Source: Clostridiaceae bacterium (GTDB taxonomy: Bacteria; Bacillota; Clostridia; DSM-8532). Taken from it: a stretch of DNA of 49,298 nt. The notes beneath the pieces are model-generated. The model did not search any database and had not been told where the DNA came from. It worked only from the letters and a program-made list of their open reading frames with translations. Position numbers and translations under genes: made by a program. Location of the stretch: the NCBI GenBank assembly GCA_012728015.1, contig JAAYFY010000047.1, positions 1 to 49,298 of the forward strand, in the 5' to 3' direction. Position 1 is the stretch's first letter. Every line of letters begins with the position of its first letter. Shown here piece after piece: positions 42,546 through 49,298 of the stretch.

Positions 42546-43474
42546 GACTATCAGGATTAAAACGGCAGCCCGAGGAAGAATCTTTCTGGCCTTCCTTTAC
42601 CGATGTAATGTCGTCCCTGGTGTTCGTCCTGTTCTTATTTAGCATAATAATGGTCATACGCCAGATAGTTAATGCCAGCATATGGGATACCAGGCTCCTT
42701 GAGGCTGACCAGGCCCTGGCGGGCAAGCAGCGGCTGCTTGAATCCTTAAACCAAAGCCTCGAATCGGTAAACCGGGAACTGGACATCAAGATGGGACAGC
42801 TGGAGGACCTGGAGAGCACCCTGGGTGAAAAGGAAGCAGAGATAGACATCCTCATGGGCCAGCTGGAGCAGGACAGGGCCGCCCTTTCCCAGAAGGAACA
42901 GGAACTGGCCGAGGTAAGGGCTCGCCTTCAGGAAATATCAGTCCTGCGCCTTAGCATACTGGAACAGGTGAGGGATTCCATAGAAAAAGAGCTGGGACCG
43001 GTCCTTTCTGACAGGGGAGAACCCCTGGTAGCCATTGACCATAACGCAAACCTTGTCATCAACAGCAGCCTGCTTTTCGACAAGGGAAGCAGTCGTATAT
43101 CCCCCGGCGGACACAAGCTTCTGGAGAAGTTCGCGCTGGCTTTTGAAAGGATACTAAGTGATCCGGAAACGAGGAAGAATATAGATTCCATCACCATTAC
43201 GGGATACGCCGATTCCGACGATACCTTCGACTACAACTACGATTTGTCCTGCCAACGCGCAATAGCAGTCATCGTTTCCATGATGAAAAACAACCCGGTG
43301 CTGGAAACCACATACGGAGCCTATTTTCAGGCATCGGGTTTCTCGGAGTTCAGGCCTGTCGCGTTGGGAGAGGACGAAGCCGCCAAGAGCAAGAACAGGC
43401 GCATCCAGATCTCCATCAATATCAAGGACGCCAATATCCAGAATATAATCACCGATTATATGTCAGGGCGGTAG
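42542..43474 (+). CDS. MotB/OmpA-like (ZorB-like) peptidoglycan-binding stator subunit
   Basis: A 310-residue partner of the channel subunit. A single TM helix (about 19-40) carries the likely ion-carrying Asp21 in SFTDVMSSLVFVLFLF, the same place as Asp32 of MotB. A long coiled coil (about 47-140) with KQRLLESLNQSLESV and LEQDRAALSQKEQEL follows on the outside. An OmpA/MotB peptidoglycan-binding domain occupies about 155-305 (LLFDKGSSRISPGGHKLLEK, ITGYADSDDTFDYNY, KSKNRRIQIS). It overlaps the channel gene by ATGA, and its last 26 bases overlap the convergent M20 peptidase gene. No ZorC, ZorD or ZorE gene is present. Confidence 0.85.
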   Translation: MRLSGLKRQPEEESFWPSFTDVMSSLVFVLFLFSIIMVIRQIVNASIWDTRLLEADQALAGKQRLLESLNQSLESVNRELDIKMGQLEDLESTLGEKEAEIDILMGQLEQDRAALSQKEQELAEVRARLQEISVLRLSILEQVRDSIEKELGPVLSDRGEPLVAIDHNANLVINSSLLFDKGSSRISPGGHKLLEKFALAFERILSDPETRKNIDSITITGYADSDDTFDYNYDLSCQRAIAVIVSMMKNNPVLETTYGAYFQASGFSEFRPVALGEDEAAKSKNRRIQISINIKDANIQNIITDYMSGR

Positions 43475-44576
43475 TTATGATGGCCTCAAGGAAACAACAG
43501 GCCTTTTCCATATCGGAAATCCTGATCCTTTCCTCGGTGCTGTGGATCCTGTCCATGCCTACGCTGATGTCCACAGCGGGTATCCCATAGCCGTTTATCA
43601 CGTTGGTATCGCTGCCGCCACCGGTCGCGCGGAGGTTAAGGGGGAGGCCTGCCTTCCTGGCCGCTTCCTTCAGCAGGCAGACAATGGGGCTGGACTCTTC
43701 CAGGCAGTAACCGGGGTACATGCGCTCAACCTCTGTTTCAACGCATCCCCCCAGCTTTTCGGTCACGTCCCGGATATGGTCCAGGATCTCCCTGGTGTAC
43801 CGCTCAAGGCGGTCCTCATGGATGGAGCGCACCTCTCCCTCTACCGTGCAGGTTTCGCTCACAATATTTCGGGCTATGCCTCCGTTGATAATGCCTATAT
43901 TGCAAGTGCTTTCCGCGTCGATGCGACCCATATGGGGCAGCCCCGCAAGGGCTTTGGAGGCCAGTATTATGGCGTTAAGCCCCTTTTCGGGCTCCAGCCC
44001 CGCATGGGCCGCCCGCCCTTTGAATAATACCTTGAACCGGTTGTAGAACGGGGCTTTTACGGCCGCGGTAGCAATAGGACCTTCGTCATCCATGATGAAG
44101 GCATAATCCGCCGGTATCCTGCTGATATCCAGGTTTCTTGCCCCGAACAGCCCGCCCTCCTCGGCCACGGTAAACACCAGGTACAGGTCGCCGTGCGGTG
44201 TTCCATCCTCCTTAAGGGAGCGTATGGTTTCGAGGATAACCGCGATCCCTGCCGCATCATCGCCGCCCAGCACCGTTGTCCCATCGGATCGGATAGTATC
44301 ACCATCAACCACGGGCTTTTTTCCTATACCCGGAGCCACTGTGTCCATATGGGCCATGAGCAGCAAAACGGGCTTTTCGGGTATGCCCGGCACGCGGCAG
44401 ATGACATTTCCCGCATTTCCCCCTATTTTAGACCCTGTATCGTCTTCATACGGATCAAAGCCCATCTCCCTCAGCTTTTTCAAAAGGTGATCGGCCATAT
44501 CCCTTTCCTTTTTGCTCAGGCTGTCAATGCGCGCCATCTCAATGAAACAGTTTGTAAGCCTGTCCCTGCTGATCAA
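43449..44576 (-). CDS. M20-family metallopeptidase (PepT-like)
   Basis: Dinuclear zinc aminopeptidase of the M20 family, 375 aa from the chosen start. Metal ligands and catalytic residues are LLMAHMDTVAPG (His, Asp), LGGDDAAGIA (Asp), FTVAEEGGLFGA (Glu pair), IMDDEGP, and the late His in RIHSTEE; the lid domain carries GRAAHAGLEPEKG. It resembles tripeptidase T-type enzymes. The start is a TTG at 44576 (MISRDRLTNCFIEMARIDS) because AAAGGA is 9 nt upstream and the N-terminus matches the family. Other possible starts are TTG 44582 and ATG 44624. The 3' end overlaps the convergent motor gene by 26 nt. Confidence 0.88.
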   Translation of the reverse strand: MISRDRLTNCFIEMARIDSLSKKERDMADHLLKKLREMGFDPYEDDTGSKIGGNAGNVICRVPGIPEKPVLLLMAHMDTVAPGIGKKPVVDGDTIRSDGTTVLGGDDAAGIAVILETIRSLKEDGTPHGDLYLVFTVAEEGGLFGARNLDISRIPADYAFIMDDEGPIATAAVKAPFYNRFKVLFKGRAAHAGLEPEKGLNAIILASKALAGLPHMGRIDAESTCNIGIINGGIARNIVSETCTVEGEVRSIHEDRLERYTREILDHIRDVTEKLGGCVETEVERMYPGYCLEESSPIVCLLKEAARKAGLPLNLRATGGGSDTNVINGYGIPAVDISVGMDRIHSTEERIRISDMEKACCFLEAIITTALTYNR

Positions 44577-44631
44577 TTTCAACCATCCTTTCCCATGTTC
44601 AAAAATGGCGGTTTGCCTCGGCATGTGCCTT

Positions 44632-45132
44632 TTATTTTACTCCTGTTGACCCAAAGCCGCCTCCCCGGTCCCTGCCAATTTCTTTCACCGAATCCACAAC
44701 CCGAAGCCGCATCCGCGGCACTTCGGCCAGCACCAGCTGTGCTATCCTGTCGCCTTTCCTGATAAGGTATGTTCCCTGGCGGTTGCCCTTTGAGCTCACC
44801 CGCAACGGTTCGCCGCCATCCGGCTGATTCTGCGGCGAGGCATTTGTCATAATAATGCCAAGCTCATCGCGATACCCGGCATCTATGGTTCCGGGGGAAT
44901 TGGAAATCCTGAGCGGCGTGTTTAAGCTTATTCCGCTCCTGGGCCTTACCTGTATCTCGTAGCCCTCGGGTATGGCAAGCTTGAGCCCGGTGGGCACGAT
45001 CACGGTTTCCCCGGGCCGTATCAGTGTGTCACATGCCGCACAAACGTCCATTCCCGCGTCCCATGGATTTGCGTAGGAAGGCAGTGCGGCCCCCTCCCTC
45101 ACTATTTCAACAAGAACCTCAATTTCCCTCAT
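44632..45132 (-). CDS. dut: Deoxyuridine 5'-triphosphate nucleotidohydrolase
   Basis: Trimeric dUTPase, 166 aa. It removes dUTP and supplies dUMP for thymidylate synthesis. All five motifs are visible: DAGMDVCA, RPRSGIS, NSPGTIDAGYRDELGI, KGDRIAQLVL and RGGGFGSTG. It has an insertion of about 20 residues between motifs III and IV (around NQPDGGEPLRVSSKGNRQ), so it is longer than the E. coli enzyme. The ATG at 45132 has GGGGTGA upstream. It lies between the U32 peptidase gene and the M20 peptidase gene on the same strand. Confidence 0.95.
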   Translation of the reverse strand: MREIEVLVEIVREGAALPSYANPWDAGMDVCAACDTLIRPGETVIVPTGLKLAIPEGYEIQVRPRSGISLNTPLRISNSPGTIDAGYRDELGIIMTNASPQNQPDGGEPLRVSSKGNRQGTYLIRKGDRIAQLVLAEVPRMRLRVVDSVKEIGRDRGGGFGSTGVK

Positions 45133-45164
45133 AAATTCACCCCTGTCATGTTTTCTTCGGCTTC

Positions 45165-47615
45165 CTACACGCCCCAGAACCAGTTGCCCTTGCTCGTGCC
45201 CCTGTCAAGCAGCCTATCAAGGACTTCCCTGCCTTTTTTATCCAGGATGGTGGAAGACCCAAAAAGGCGGTTATGGAACCAGGCGGACACGGCCTTTACT
45301 TCATCCTCGTCCTCATCTGTAAACGTCAGCCTGTACAGCCGGACACCGCTATCCAAAAGTTTTTCGGGCTGATCCATGAAAACCGGCTCAGGGCTGAAAA
45401 TCCGGATCCTGCCATAATTGCAATCCCTTATATACGGGAACGCCTTGTTCTTCCTGTCCCGCAAAAAGCCTTCGGTCGCGCCGCAGTCGGCGCACCGCGT
45501 CCCGCATTCTCCCAAAACGCTTGAAGGGCAGTACTCAAGCGTCATGAGCTGGACCCTGCCATAAACCTGGGTTTCCAGCGCAATGCCCTGGGGATTAAGC
45601 CTTGCGGCCTCATCCAGCCTCAGCTCAGGGGAAACAGTCGCGGAGGACGCTCCCCAATCCGCCGCCACGGCTAAAGAATACGAGTTTAGCAGGTTCATCT
45701 GGTAATCGGCATGTATACTGAAGGCTCCATGGTATTTTAGCAGCATCCGCATGGTACCGGGGTTTGCCGCGCTGACCCCGTCAATTACCTTCTCAAGGCC
45801 GTCAAGGACGCCCATCAGTCTATCCGGTTCCCCGTCCCTGAGGATGTTGGGCGTCCATACAAAGATTTCGCCTTTATAGGTCTCCCTGATGGATTCCAGT
45901 TCGCCTTTTTCCATCAGCGGAAGGTATATGCGTGACACCTTATTGTCATAGCTTGCCGGAAGCCGCGGTTTTGTACAGAAAAACGCGGTCAGTGCCGGTT
46001 CAGCTTTCCGCCGCTTTGGACCCGGCGCCAATAACGGCAGGCGGGCTCTTGGTTCCACCCTTTCGCGGGTTTTAGACTTCCTCCTGATCGCTGATAGCTT
46101 TAAAATGGCCTCACGCCTCATGGCGTTAAGGACTGATACCGGCAATGTGCCGATCCCGTCGGTCTCAACCTGAACCTGCGGCGCTTCATAGGGAGTATCC
46201 CCGGTTTTCTGTATCTGCCGGATGATCCTCTCTTTATCAAGGGGCCGTATCTCGGCTTTTTCAGCGGTGATACCGGAGAAGACCTCAACCCGGTTGCCAT
46301 CAGGGTCTTCCAGCACAAGGGAGGCGCGTTCGCCTGCCTTAAGGCGGAAGGAAGCCGTAAGCGGAACCCGGCGGGCTTCGCCCCTTTCAAATGACCCCCT
46401 GGCTTCCAGCATCAGGGGTTTTGAGTAGGTGCGCCATACCTGGCATCCCTTTTCAACCCGTACCTTCATATCCCCAACCCAGGGTGATGACCCGGCGGGA
46501 GCATGGCGCGCATGCCTGCCATCTATCACTATGGAACTTACTATGATACCGGGAACACCCCGCTTAAAATCCCAGACCTCTATGCCATCGCCCATCTCCA
46601 GCGGTTTCTCCAGGTCCACGCGCACGGCGTCACTCCTGGAGTCTGCAACTGTCCCTATCCTTATTCCGCGGTTCTTGGGATGAACCGGATAAACCAGCGA
46701 CCTGTAATTCCTGATACCTTTAAGATAGGCGGCGGTGACACCGCCCCTGTTGAATATCTGGGCGAGTTTTTCAAGATCGGTGTCGTCTATGCGGTATTCA
46801 TCTTCGCCATACGCTTTCAGCCTGTCCAGGTGTTTCCTGTAAATACCCGTAACCACAGCCACATATTCAGGGGACTTCATGCGCCCTTCTATCTTCAGCG
46901 AGGCGACGCCGGCATTTTTGAGGTCGGGAAGCAGGGTAAGCCCCATAAGGTCTTTCGGGCTTAAAAGATAAGATTCCTCCGACCATGAGCCGTCCTTGCG
47001 CCGGACGCTCCAGGGAAGCCTGCAGGGCTGCGCGCACCTGCCCCTGTTCCCGCTCCTGCCGCCTATAAAGCTGCTCATGAGGCATTGGCCCGAATAGCTT
47101 ACACAGAGCGCGCCGTGTATAAAGACCTCCAGCTCGGTATGGCTGGACCCGCCCAGGGCCTCAATTTCCTTAAGCGTCAGCTCCCTTGCCAAGACTACCC
47201 GGCTGATTCCCATCTCTTCGCATTGCCTGATGCCCGGCAAGTTGGTTATGGTCATCTGGGTGCTGGCATGAAGCCTGAGATCCGGAAAGTGGCGGCGCAG
47301 GAGCCTGACAAGCCCAATATCCTGCACGATAACGGCGTCTGCGCCCTTTTCATAAACAAAGCCCGCAAACTGCAGGGCTTCATCCATCTCACTGTCTTTA
47401 GTGAGAGTATTCAATGTGATATATACTCTTACGCCTCTCTCCCCGGCATAGCCCAGTGCGGCCTCAAGCGCGTCACCCGAAAAATTATCGGCGCCCTCCC
47501 TGGCATTGAAATACTCACCGCCCAGGTATACCGCATCAGCCCCGTTGGCGATGGCCGCCTTCAGGCATTCGAAATTGCCAGCCGGCGCGAGAAGCTCCAT
47601 GTCATGCTTCTTCAC
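45165..47615 (-). CDS. U32 family peptidase with DUF3656 (RlhA/TrhP-type RNA hydroxylation family)
   Basis: An 816-residue member of the U32 collagenase-like family. The N-terminus MELLAPAGNFECLKAAIANG and the U32 signature EVFIHGALCVSYSGQC followed by GRSGNRGRCAQPCRLPW are clear. A DUF3656-type region lies at about 380-500. A Cys-rich stretch near the C-terminus (PSSVLGECGTRCADCG) may bind a metal cluster. Family members such as RlhA and TrhP make hydroxylated bases in 23S rRNA or tRNA; a proteolytic role is also claimed for some. The GTG at 47615 is chosen (MKKHDMELL) because GGAG is 8 nt upstream and it directly follows the stop of the DUF948-like gene. Confidence 0.88.
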   Translation of the reverse strand: MKKHDMELLAPAGNFECLKAAIANGADAVYLGGEYFNAREGADNFSGDALEAALGYAGERGVRVYITLNTLTKDSEMDEALQFAGFVYEKGADAVIVQDIGLVRLLRRHFPDLRLHASTQMTITNLPGIRQCEEMGISRVVLARELTLKEIEALGGSSHTELEVFIHGALCVSYSGQCLMSSFIGGRSGNRGRCAQPCRLPWSVRRKDGSWSEESYLLSPKDLMGLTLLPDLKNAGVASLKIEGRMKSPEYVAVVTGIYRKHLDRLKAYGEDEYRIDDTDLEKLAQIFNRGGVTAAYLKGIRNYRSLVYPVHPKNRGIRIGTVADSRSDAVRVDLEKPLEMGDGIEVWDFKRGVPGIIVSSIVIDGRHARHAPAGSSPWVGDMKVRVEKGCQVWRTYSKPLMLEARGSFERGEARRVPLTASFRLKAGERASLVLEDPDGNRVEVFSGITAEKAEIRPLDKERIIRQIQKTGDTPYEAPQVQVETDGIGTLPVSVLNAMRREAILKLSAIRRKSKTRERVEPRARLPLLAPGPKRRKAEPALTAFFCTKPRLPASYDNKVSRIYLPLMEKGELESIRETYKGEIFVWTPNILRDGEPDRLMGVLDGLEKVIDGVSAANPGTMRMLLKYHGAFSIHADYQMNLLNSYSLAVAADWGASSATVSPELRLDEAARLNPQGIALETQVYGRVQLMTLEYCPSSVLGECGTRCADCGATEGFLRDRKNKAFPYIRDCNYGRIRIFSPEPVFMDQPEKLLDSGVRLYRLTFTDEDEDEVKAVSAWFHNRLFGSSTILDKKGREVLDRLLDRGTSKGNWFWGV

Positions 47616-47616
47616 G

Positions 47617-48318
47617 TTACTGTTCTCCGGTATCCTCCCTGTCTGCTGAATCCGAAACATCTATTGAATCATCCAGGCTGACTGCGGACGTGTCTTCGAG
47701 AGCATCTGGCTGATGGTACACCGGATCTGCCGCCGAAGCATCATCCGGACCGTCTGCCGCGTCTTTTTCCGAACCGGCTTCCAGCTCCCCGTCGCCCGTA
47801 TCAGCCGCATAATCCGCATAGGGCTCTTCTTCAATCTCCCCGTTGGTCTGTATCTCGACCTCCTCGGGTTTTTCCTGGTCCTTTTTATACTTATACCTGT
47901 ATACCGTTGTTCCCTTTTTCTTCGAGGGAGATGCCTTCTTCTTCTTTTCAAAGAAACCTTTTATGGCATTAATTATATCCAGGAATATCGTGGCTTTTGC
48001 CAGTATGTCTTTCTGGACCGTTTCAACGCCTTTCCTGACCGACGTTGATATTTTGCCCACATCCTGTACGACTTTATCAATACCCTCCATGTTATTCTTA
48101 AGGGACTCGGTGATCTTTTCGGCATTGCTGGCTATCTTGGGCAGCTTTTCTATCGTCCCGTTGATGTTATCCTTATTGCGGTCCATAATGCGGTTGACAT
48201 TCTTAAGGATCCTTACCAGGTTCGCGACTGCGAGTATCAGATAAAAAAGAAGAGCGGCTCCCAGCAGGAAAAGAACAACTGTGATGAGCTCTCCCCAGGA
48301 AATAGGTCTGTCGAACAT
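47617..48318 (-). CDS. DUF948-like membrane protein with acidic tail
   Basis: A 233-residue protein. One N-terminal transmembrane helix (ITVVLFLLGAALLFYLILAV, about 12-31) is followed by an amphipathic coiled coil (about 35-115) with regularly spaced Ile/Val as in DUF948 proteins such as YtxG. Next come a Lys-rich patch (FFEKKKKASPSKKKG) and an acidic, Asp/Glu/Ser-rich disordered C-terminal tail (about 145-233). Function is unknown; relatives associate with the cell envelope and division. GGAGGAGGT lies upstream of the start at 48318. It sits between zapA and the U32 gene with small spacing, which suggests co-transcription. Confidence 0.8.
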   Translation of the reverse strand: MFDRPISWGELITVVLFLLGAALLFYLILAVANLVRILKNVNRIMDRNKDNINGTIEKLPKIASNAEKITESLKNNMEGIDKVVQDVGKISTSVRKGVETVQKDILAKATIFLDIINAIKGFFEKKKKASPSKKKGTTVYRYKYKKDQEKPEEVEIQTNGEIEEEPYADYAADTGDGELEAGSEKDAADGPDDASAADPVYHQPDALEDTSAVSLDDSIDVSDSADREDTGEQ

Positions 48319-48344
48319 TGTCTGATACCTCCTCCTTCAGCATC

Positions 48345-48755
48345 TCACGGCTTCGTATCGGTCAGGGAGGATAAGGCCTTCCTGACCTCCTTAAGCTCGG
48401 TTTCCCTTTTGGTCAGCTCGATCTGGAGCTGGGACTGGACTTCCTTCAGCTTCTCGTTTTCCTGCTTGTACCGGTAGACATTTTCCCGAAGCTCCTGCAA
48501 TTTTTTCTTTAATTCCTTTAGCTCATATTCCGATTTGTCATAGGCTTCCTGCATCTTGACCAGTTCATCGGCCATGTTGACGGCAGTCAGTACCGAAGCC
48601 ATGGACGTACTTAGCAAATGGTTCTTGCGGGTGATGTCCCTTAGCTTTTTATCCACCATGAAGGCAATTTTCTGTATATACTCCGGCGGCTCGGTGCCGC
48701 ACAGGATATATTCATTTCCAGCAATCCTTACAGTCACTTTGTTCTTTTCAGACAT
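48345..48755 (-). CDS. zapA: Cell division protein ZapA
   Basis: FtsZ-ring stabiliser, 136 aa. The N-terminal ZapA head has KVTVRIAGNEYILCGTEPPE and KIAFMVDKKLRDI, and a long coiled coil follows (about 60-130: AYDKSEYELKELKKKLQEL). It promotes FtsZ protofilament bundling at mid-cell. The ATG at 48755 is preceded by GGGAG at a long spacing (13 nt). It is the first gene of a probable operon with the DUF948-like and U32 genes. A promoter probably lies in the AT-rich region at 48870-48900, but I could not fix it. Confidence 0.92.
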   Translation of the reverse strand: MSEKNKVTVRIAGNEYILCGTEPPEYIQKIAFMVDKKLRDITRKNHLLSTSMASVLTAVNMADELVKMQEAYDKSEYELKELKKKLQELRENVYRYKQENEKLKEVQSQLQIELTKRETELKEVRKALSSLTDTKP

Positions 48756-49121
48756 TCTGACAGCTCATCTCCCAAATTTTATCGCCAGCCAGGGTATTAT
48801 CGCTACCCTGTCAATTAACTGATCGCCGGATGATATCTTTATACAGCTTAAGGTAACGCGGGCCTGCCTATTAGATTATTATACTATATTTTGTCAAGTT
48901 AAACATTAAGATGGCCGGCAACAGAAAGCCTTTTATATAAAGCGGTACCGGGATGCCGGTTCCCAGATTATAGCCATACTTTTATTTCTTGTTTCTTGCT
49001 ATTTCGACATTTTTCATTTATACTTAATCATGACACTGATACCTTAACATACTTTTACCTCCTTTTTAGCACATTTCTATGATATTCGCCTGTTGATCAT
49101 CCAACAGGCGCTCTTGTTTTC
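48756..49121 (-). other. Intergenic region between sigH and zapA
   Basis: About 365 nt without a convincing gene. It contains a CAGGGTA/TACCCTG hairpin at about 48791-48811, AT-rich promoter-like hexamers on the minus strand (TTGACA at 48892-48897 and TATAAT at 48878-48883, whose 8-nt spacing means they do not belong to one promoter), an 8-codon frame behind a strong GGAGG near 49060, and the hairpin after sigH at 49087-49110. The ribosomal protein L33 gene that often follows sigH is absent. Confidence 0.5.
49087..49110 (-). terminator. Hairpin after sigH
   Basis: CGCCTGTTG pairs perfectly with CAACAGGCG around a 6-nt loop, 11 nt after the sigH stop codon. On the sigH strand the following bases (AATATCATAG) are not a T-run, so termination may be weak. 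Confidence 0.55.
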
Positions 49122-49298
49122 TTAATACTGTTTTTCTGCCCCGTTCCTGCCGCCCAACAGGCTTTTCTCAATTTTCTTCTTTAACCTCTGGAGGGCGTTA
49201 TCAATGGATTTCACAGGCCTTTTGAGCTGGCGGGCAATATCCTGGTAGGCCGTACCGCTCAGATACATGCTTAGAACCTGCTTTTCAAACGGGCTTAA
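49122..49298 (-). CDS. sigH: RNA polymerase sigma-H factor, C-terminal part
   Basis: Only the last 58 codons are inside the window. The sequence LSPFEKQVLSMYLSGTAYQD followed by IARQLKRPVKSIDNALQRLK is sigma region 4 with its helix-turn-helix, and the VKSIDNALQRLKKK stretch is characteristic of the early sporulation sigma factor SigH. The protein directs RNA polymerase to transition-state and early sporulation promoters. It marks the organism as probably spore-forming. The start lies beyond the right edge. Confidence 0.88.
   Translation of the reverse strand, partial: LSPFEKQVLSMYLSGTAYQDIARQLKRPVKSIDNALQRLKKKIEKSLLGGRNGAEKQY

Noticed and set aside
41415-43474. Calling the motor pair a complete Zorya defence system
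   Set aside because: No ZorC, ZorD or ZorE gene follows, the channel subunit is shorter than ZorA, and the neighbours are housekeeping genes.
49035-49065. 8-codon frame behind a strong GGAGG downstream of sigH
   Set aside because: Too short, and it does not match ribosomal protein L33, which often follows sigH; noted only as part of the intergenic region.

Overview
The window looks like chromosomal DNA of a Gram-positive anaerobe of the class Clostridia. The reasons are a partial sporulation sigma-H gene at the right edge, a SpoVB-like flippase, ZapA, a perfect CtsR operator upstream of hsp20, a T-box leader, YesM/YesN and NarL-type two-component systems, Shine-Dalgarno sequences rich in GGAGG, and ATG/GTG/TTG starts. 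No phage, insertion sequence, CRISPR array, rRNA or tRNA was seen.

Region 1 (1-18676) is a large carbohydrate or polyol locus. A 14-gene minus-strand run goes from a lipoprotein solute-binding protein (14480) through two MalF/MalG-type permeases, two different MalK-type ATPases, a zinc polyol dehydrogenase, an RpiB-family isomerase, DhaK, DhaL, an FGGY kinase with a GQGDG motif, a class II aldolase, two paralogous D-2-hydroxyacid dehydrogenases and a second FGGY kinase cut by the window start. Dehydrogenase, RpiB homologue and DhaK/L together match the tetritol logic known from mycobacteria (polyol to tetrulose to tetrulose phosphate to erythrose 4-phosphate). Kinase plus class II aldolase forms a second possible branch. 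A divergent YesN response regulator and YesM sensor kinase lie next to the locus and probably control it.

Region 2 (18677-25655) is mixed: a small Arg/Phe-rich hypothetical protein, a T-box riboswitch with a probable CUC (Leu) specifier in front of a TIM-barrel/acyl-CoA synthetase fusion, a membrane chemoreceptor, a promoter-terminator unit that may be a small RNA, apparent remnants of a GntR regulator and ABC ATPase pair, a secreted charged protein and a phosphoribosyltransferase.

Region 3 (25655-31487) holds a four-gene NarL-type signalling operon (membrane protein, degenerate PAS sensor, LuxR-type regulator, histidine kinase), then a TVP38-family membrane protein, a CYTH protein and a DUF3298-type protein.

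Region 4 (31513-41155) is mostly housekeeping: prfA, a PHP hydrolase, hsp20 with a CtsR box, the SpoVB-like flippase, a lipoprotein with an Asp/Arg-rich linker and a duplicated domain, an NfnAB/GltA-like flavoprotein pair, and glutamate dehydrogenase behind a leader of about 175 nt.

Region 5 (41156-49298) contains a two-gene MotAB/ZorAB-like ion-driven motor with no other Zorya gene, overlapping tail to tail with an M20 peptidase, then dUTPase, a U32 peptidase, a DUF948-like protein, zapA and the end of sigH.

The most interesting items are the T-box-controlled fusion enzyme, the standalone ZorAB-like motor, and the composite tetritol/ketose operon with two unequal ABC ATPases.
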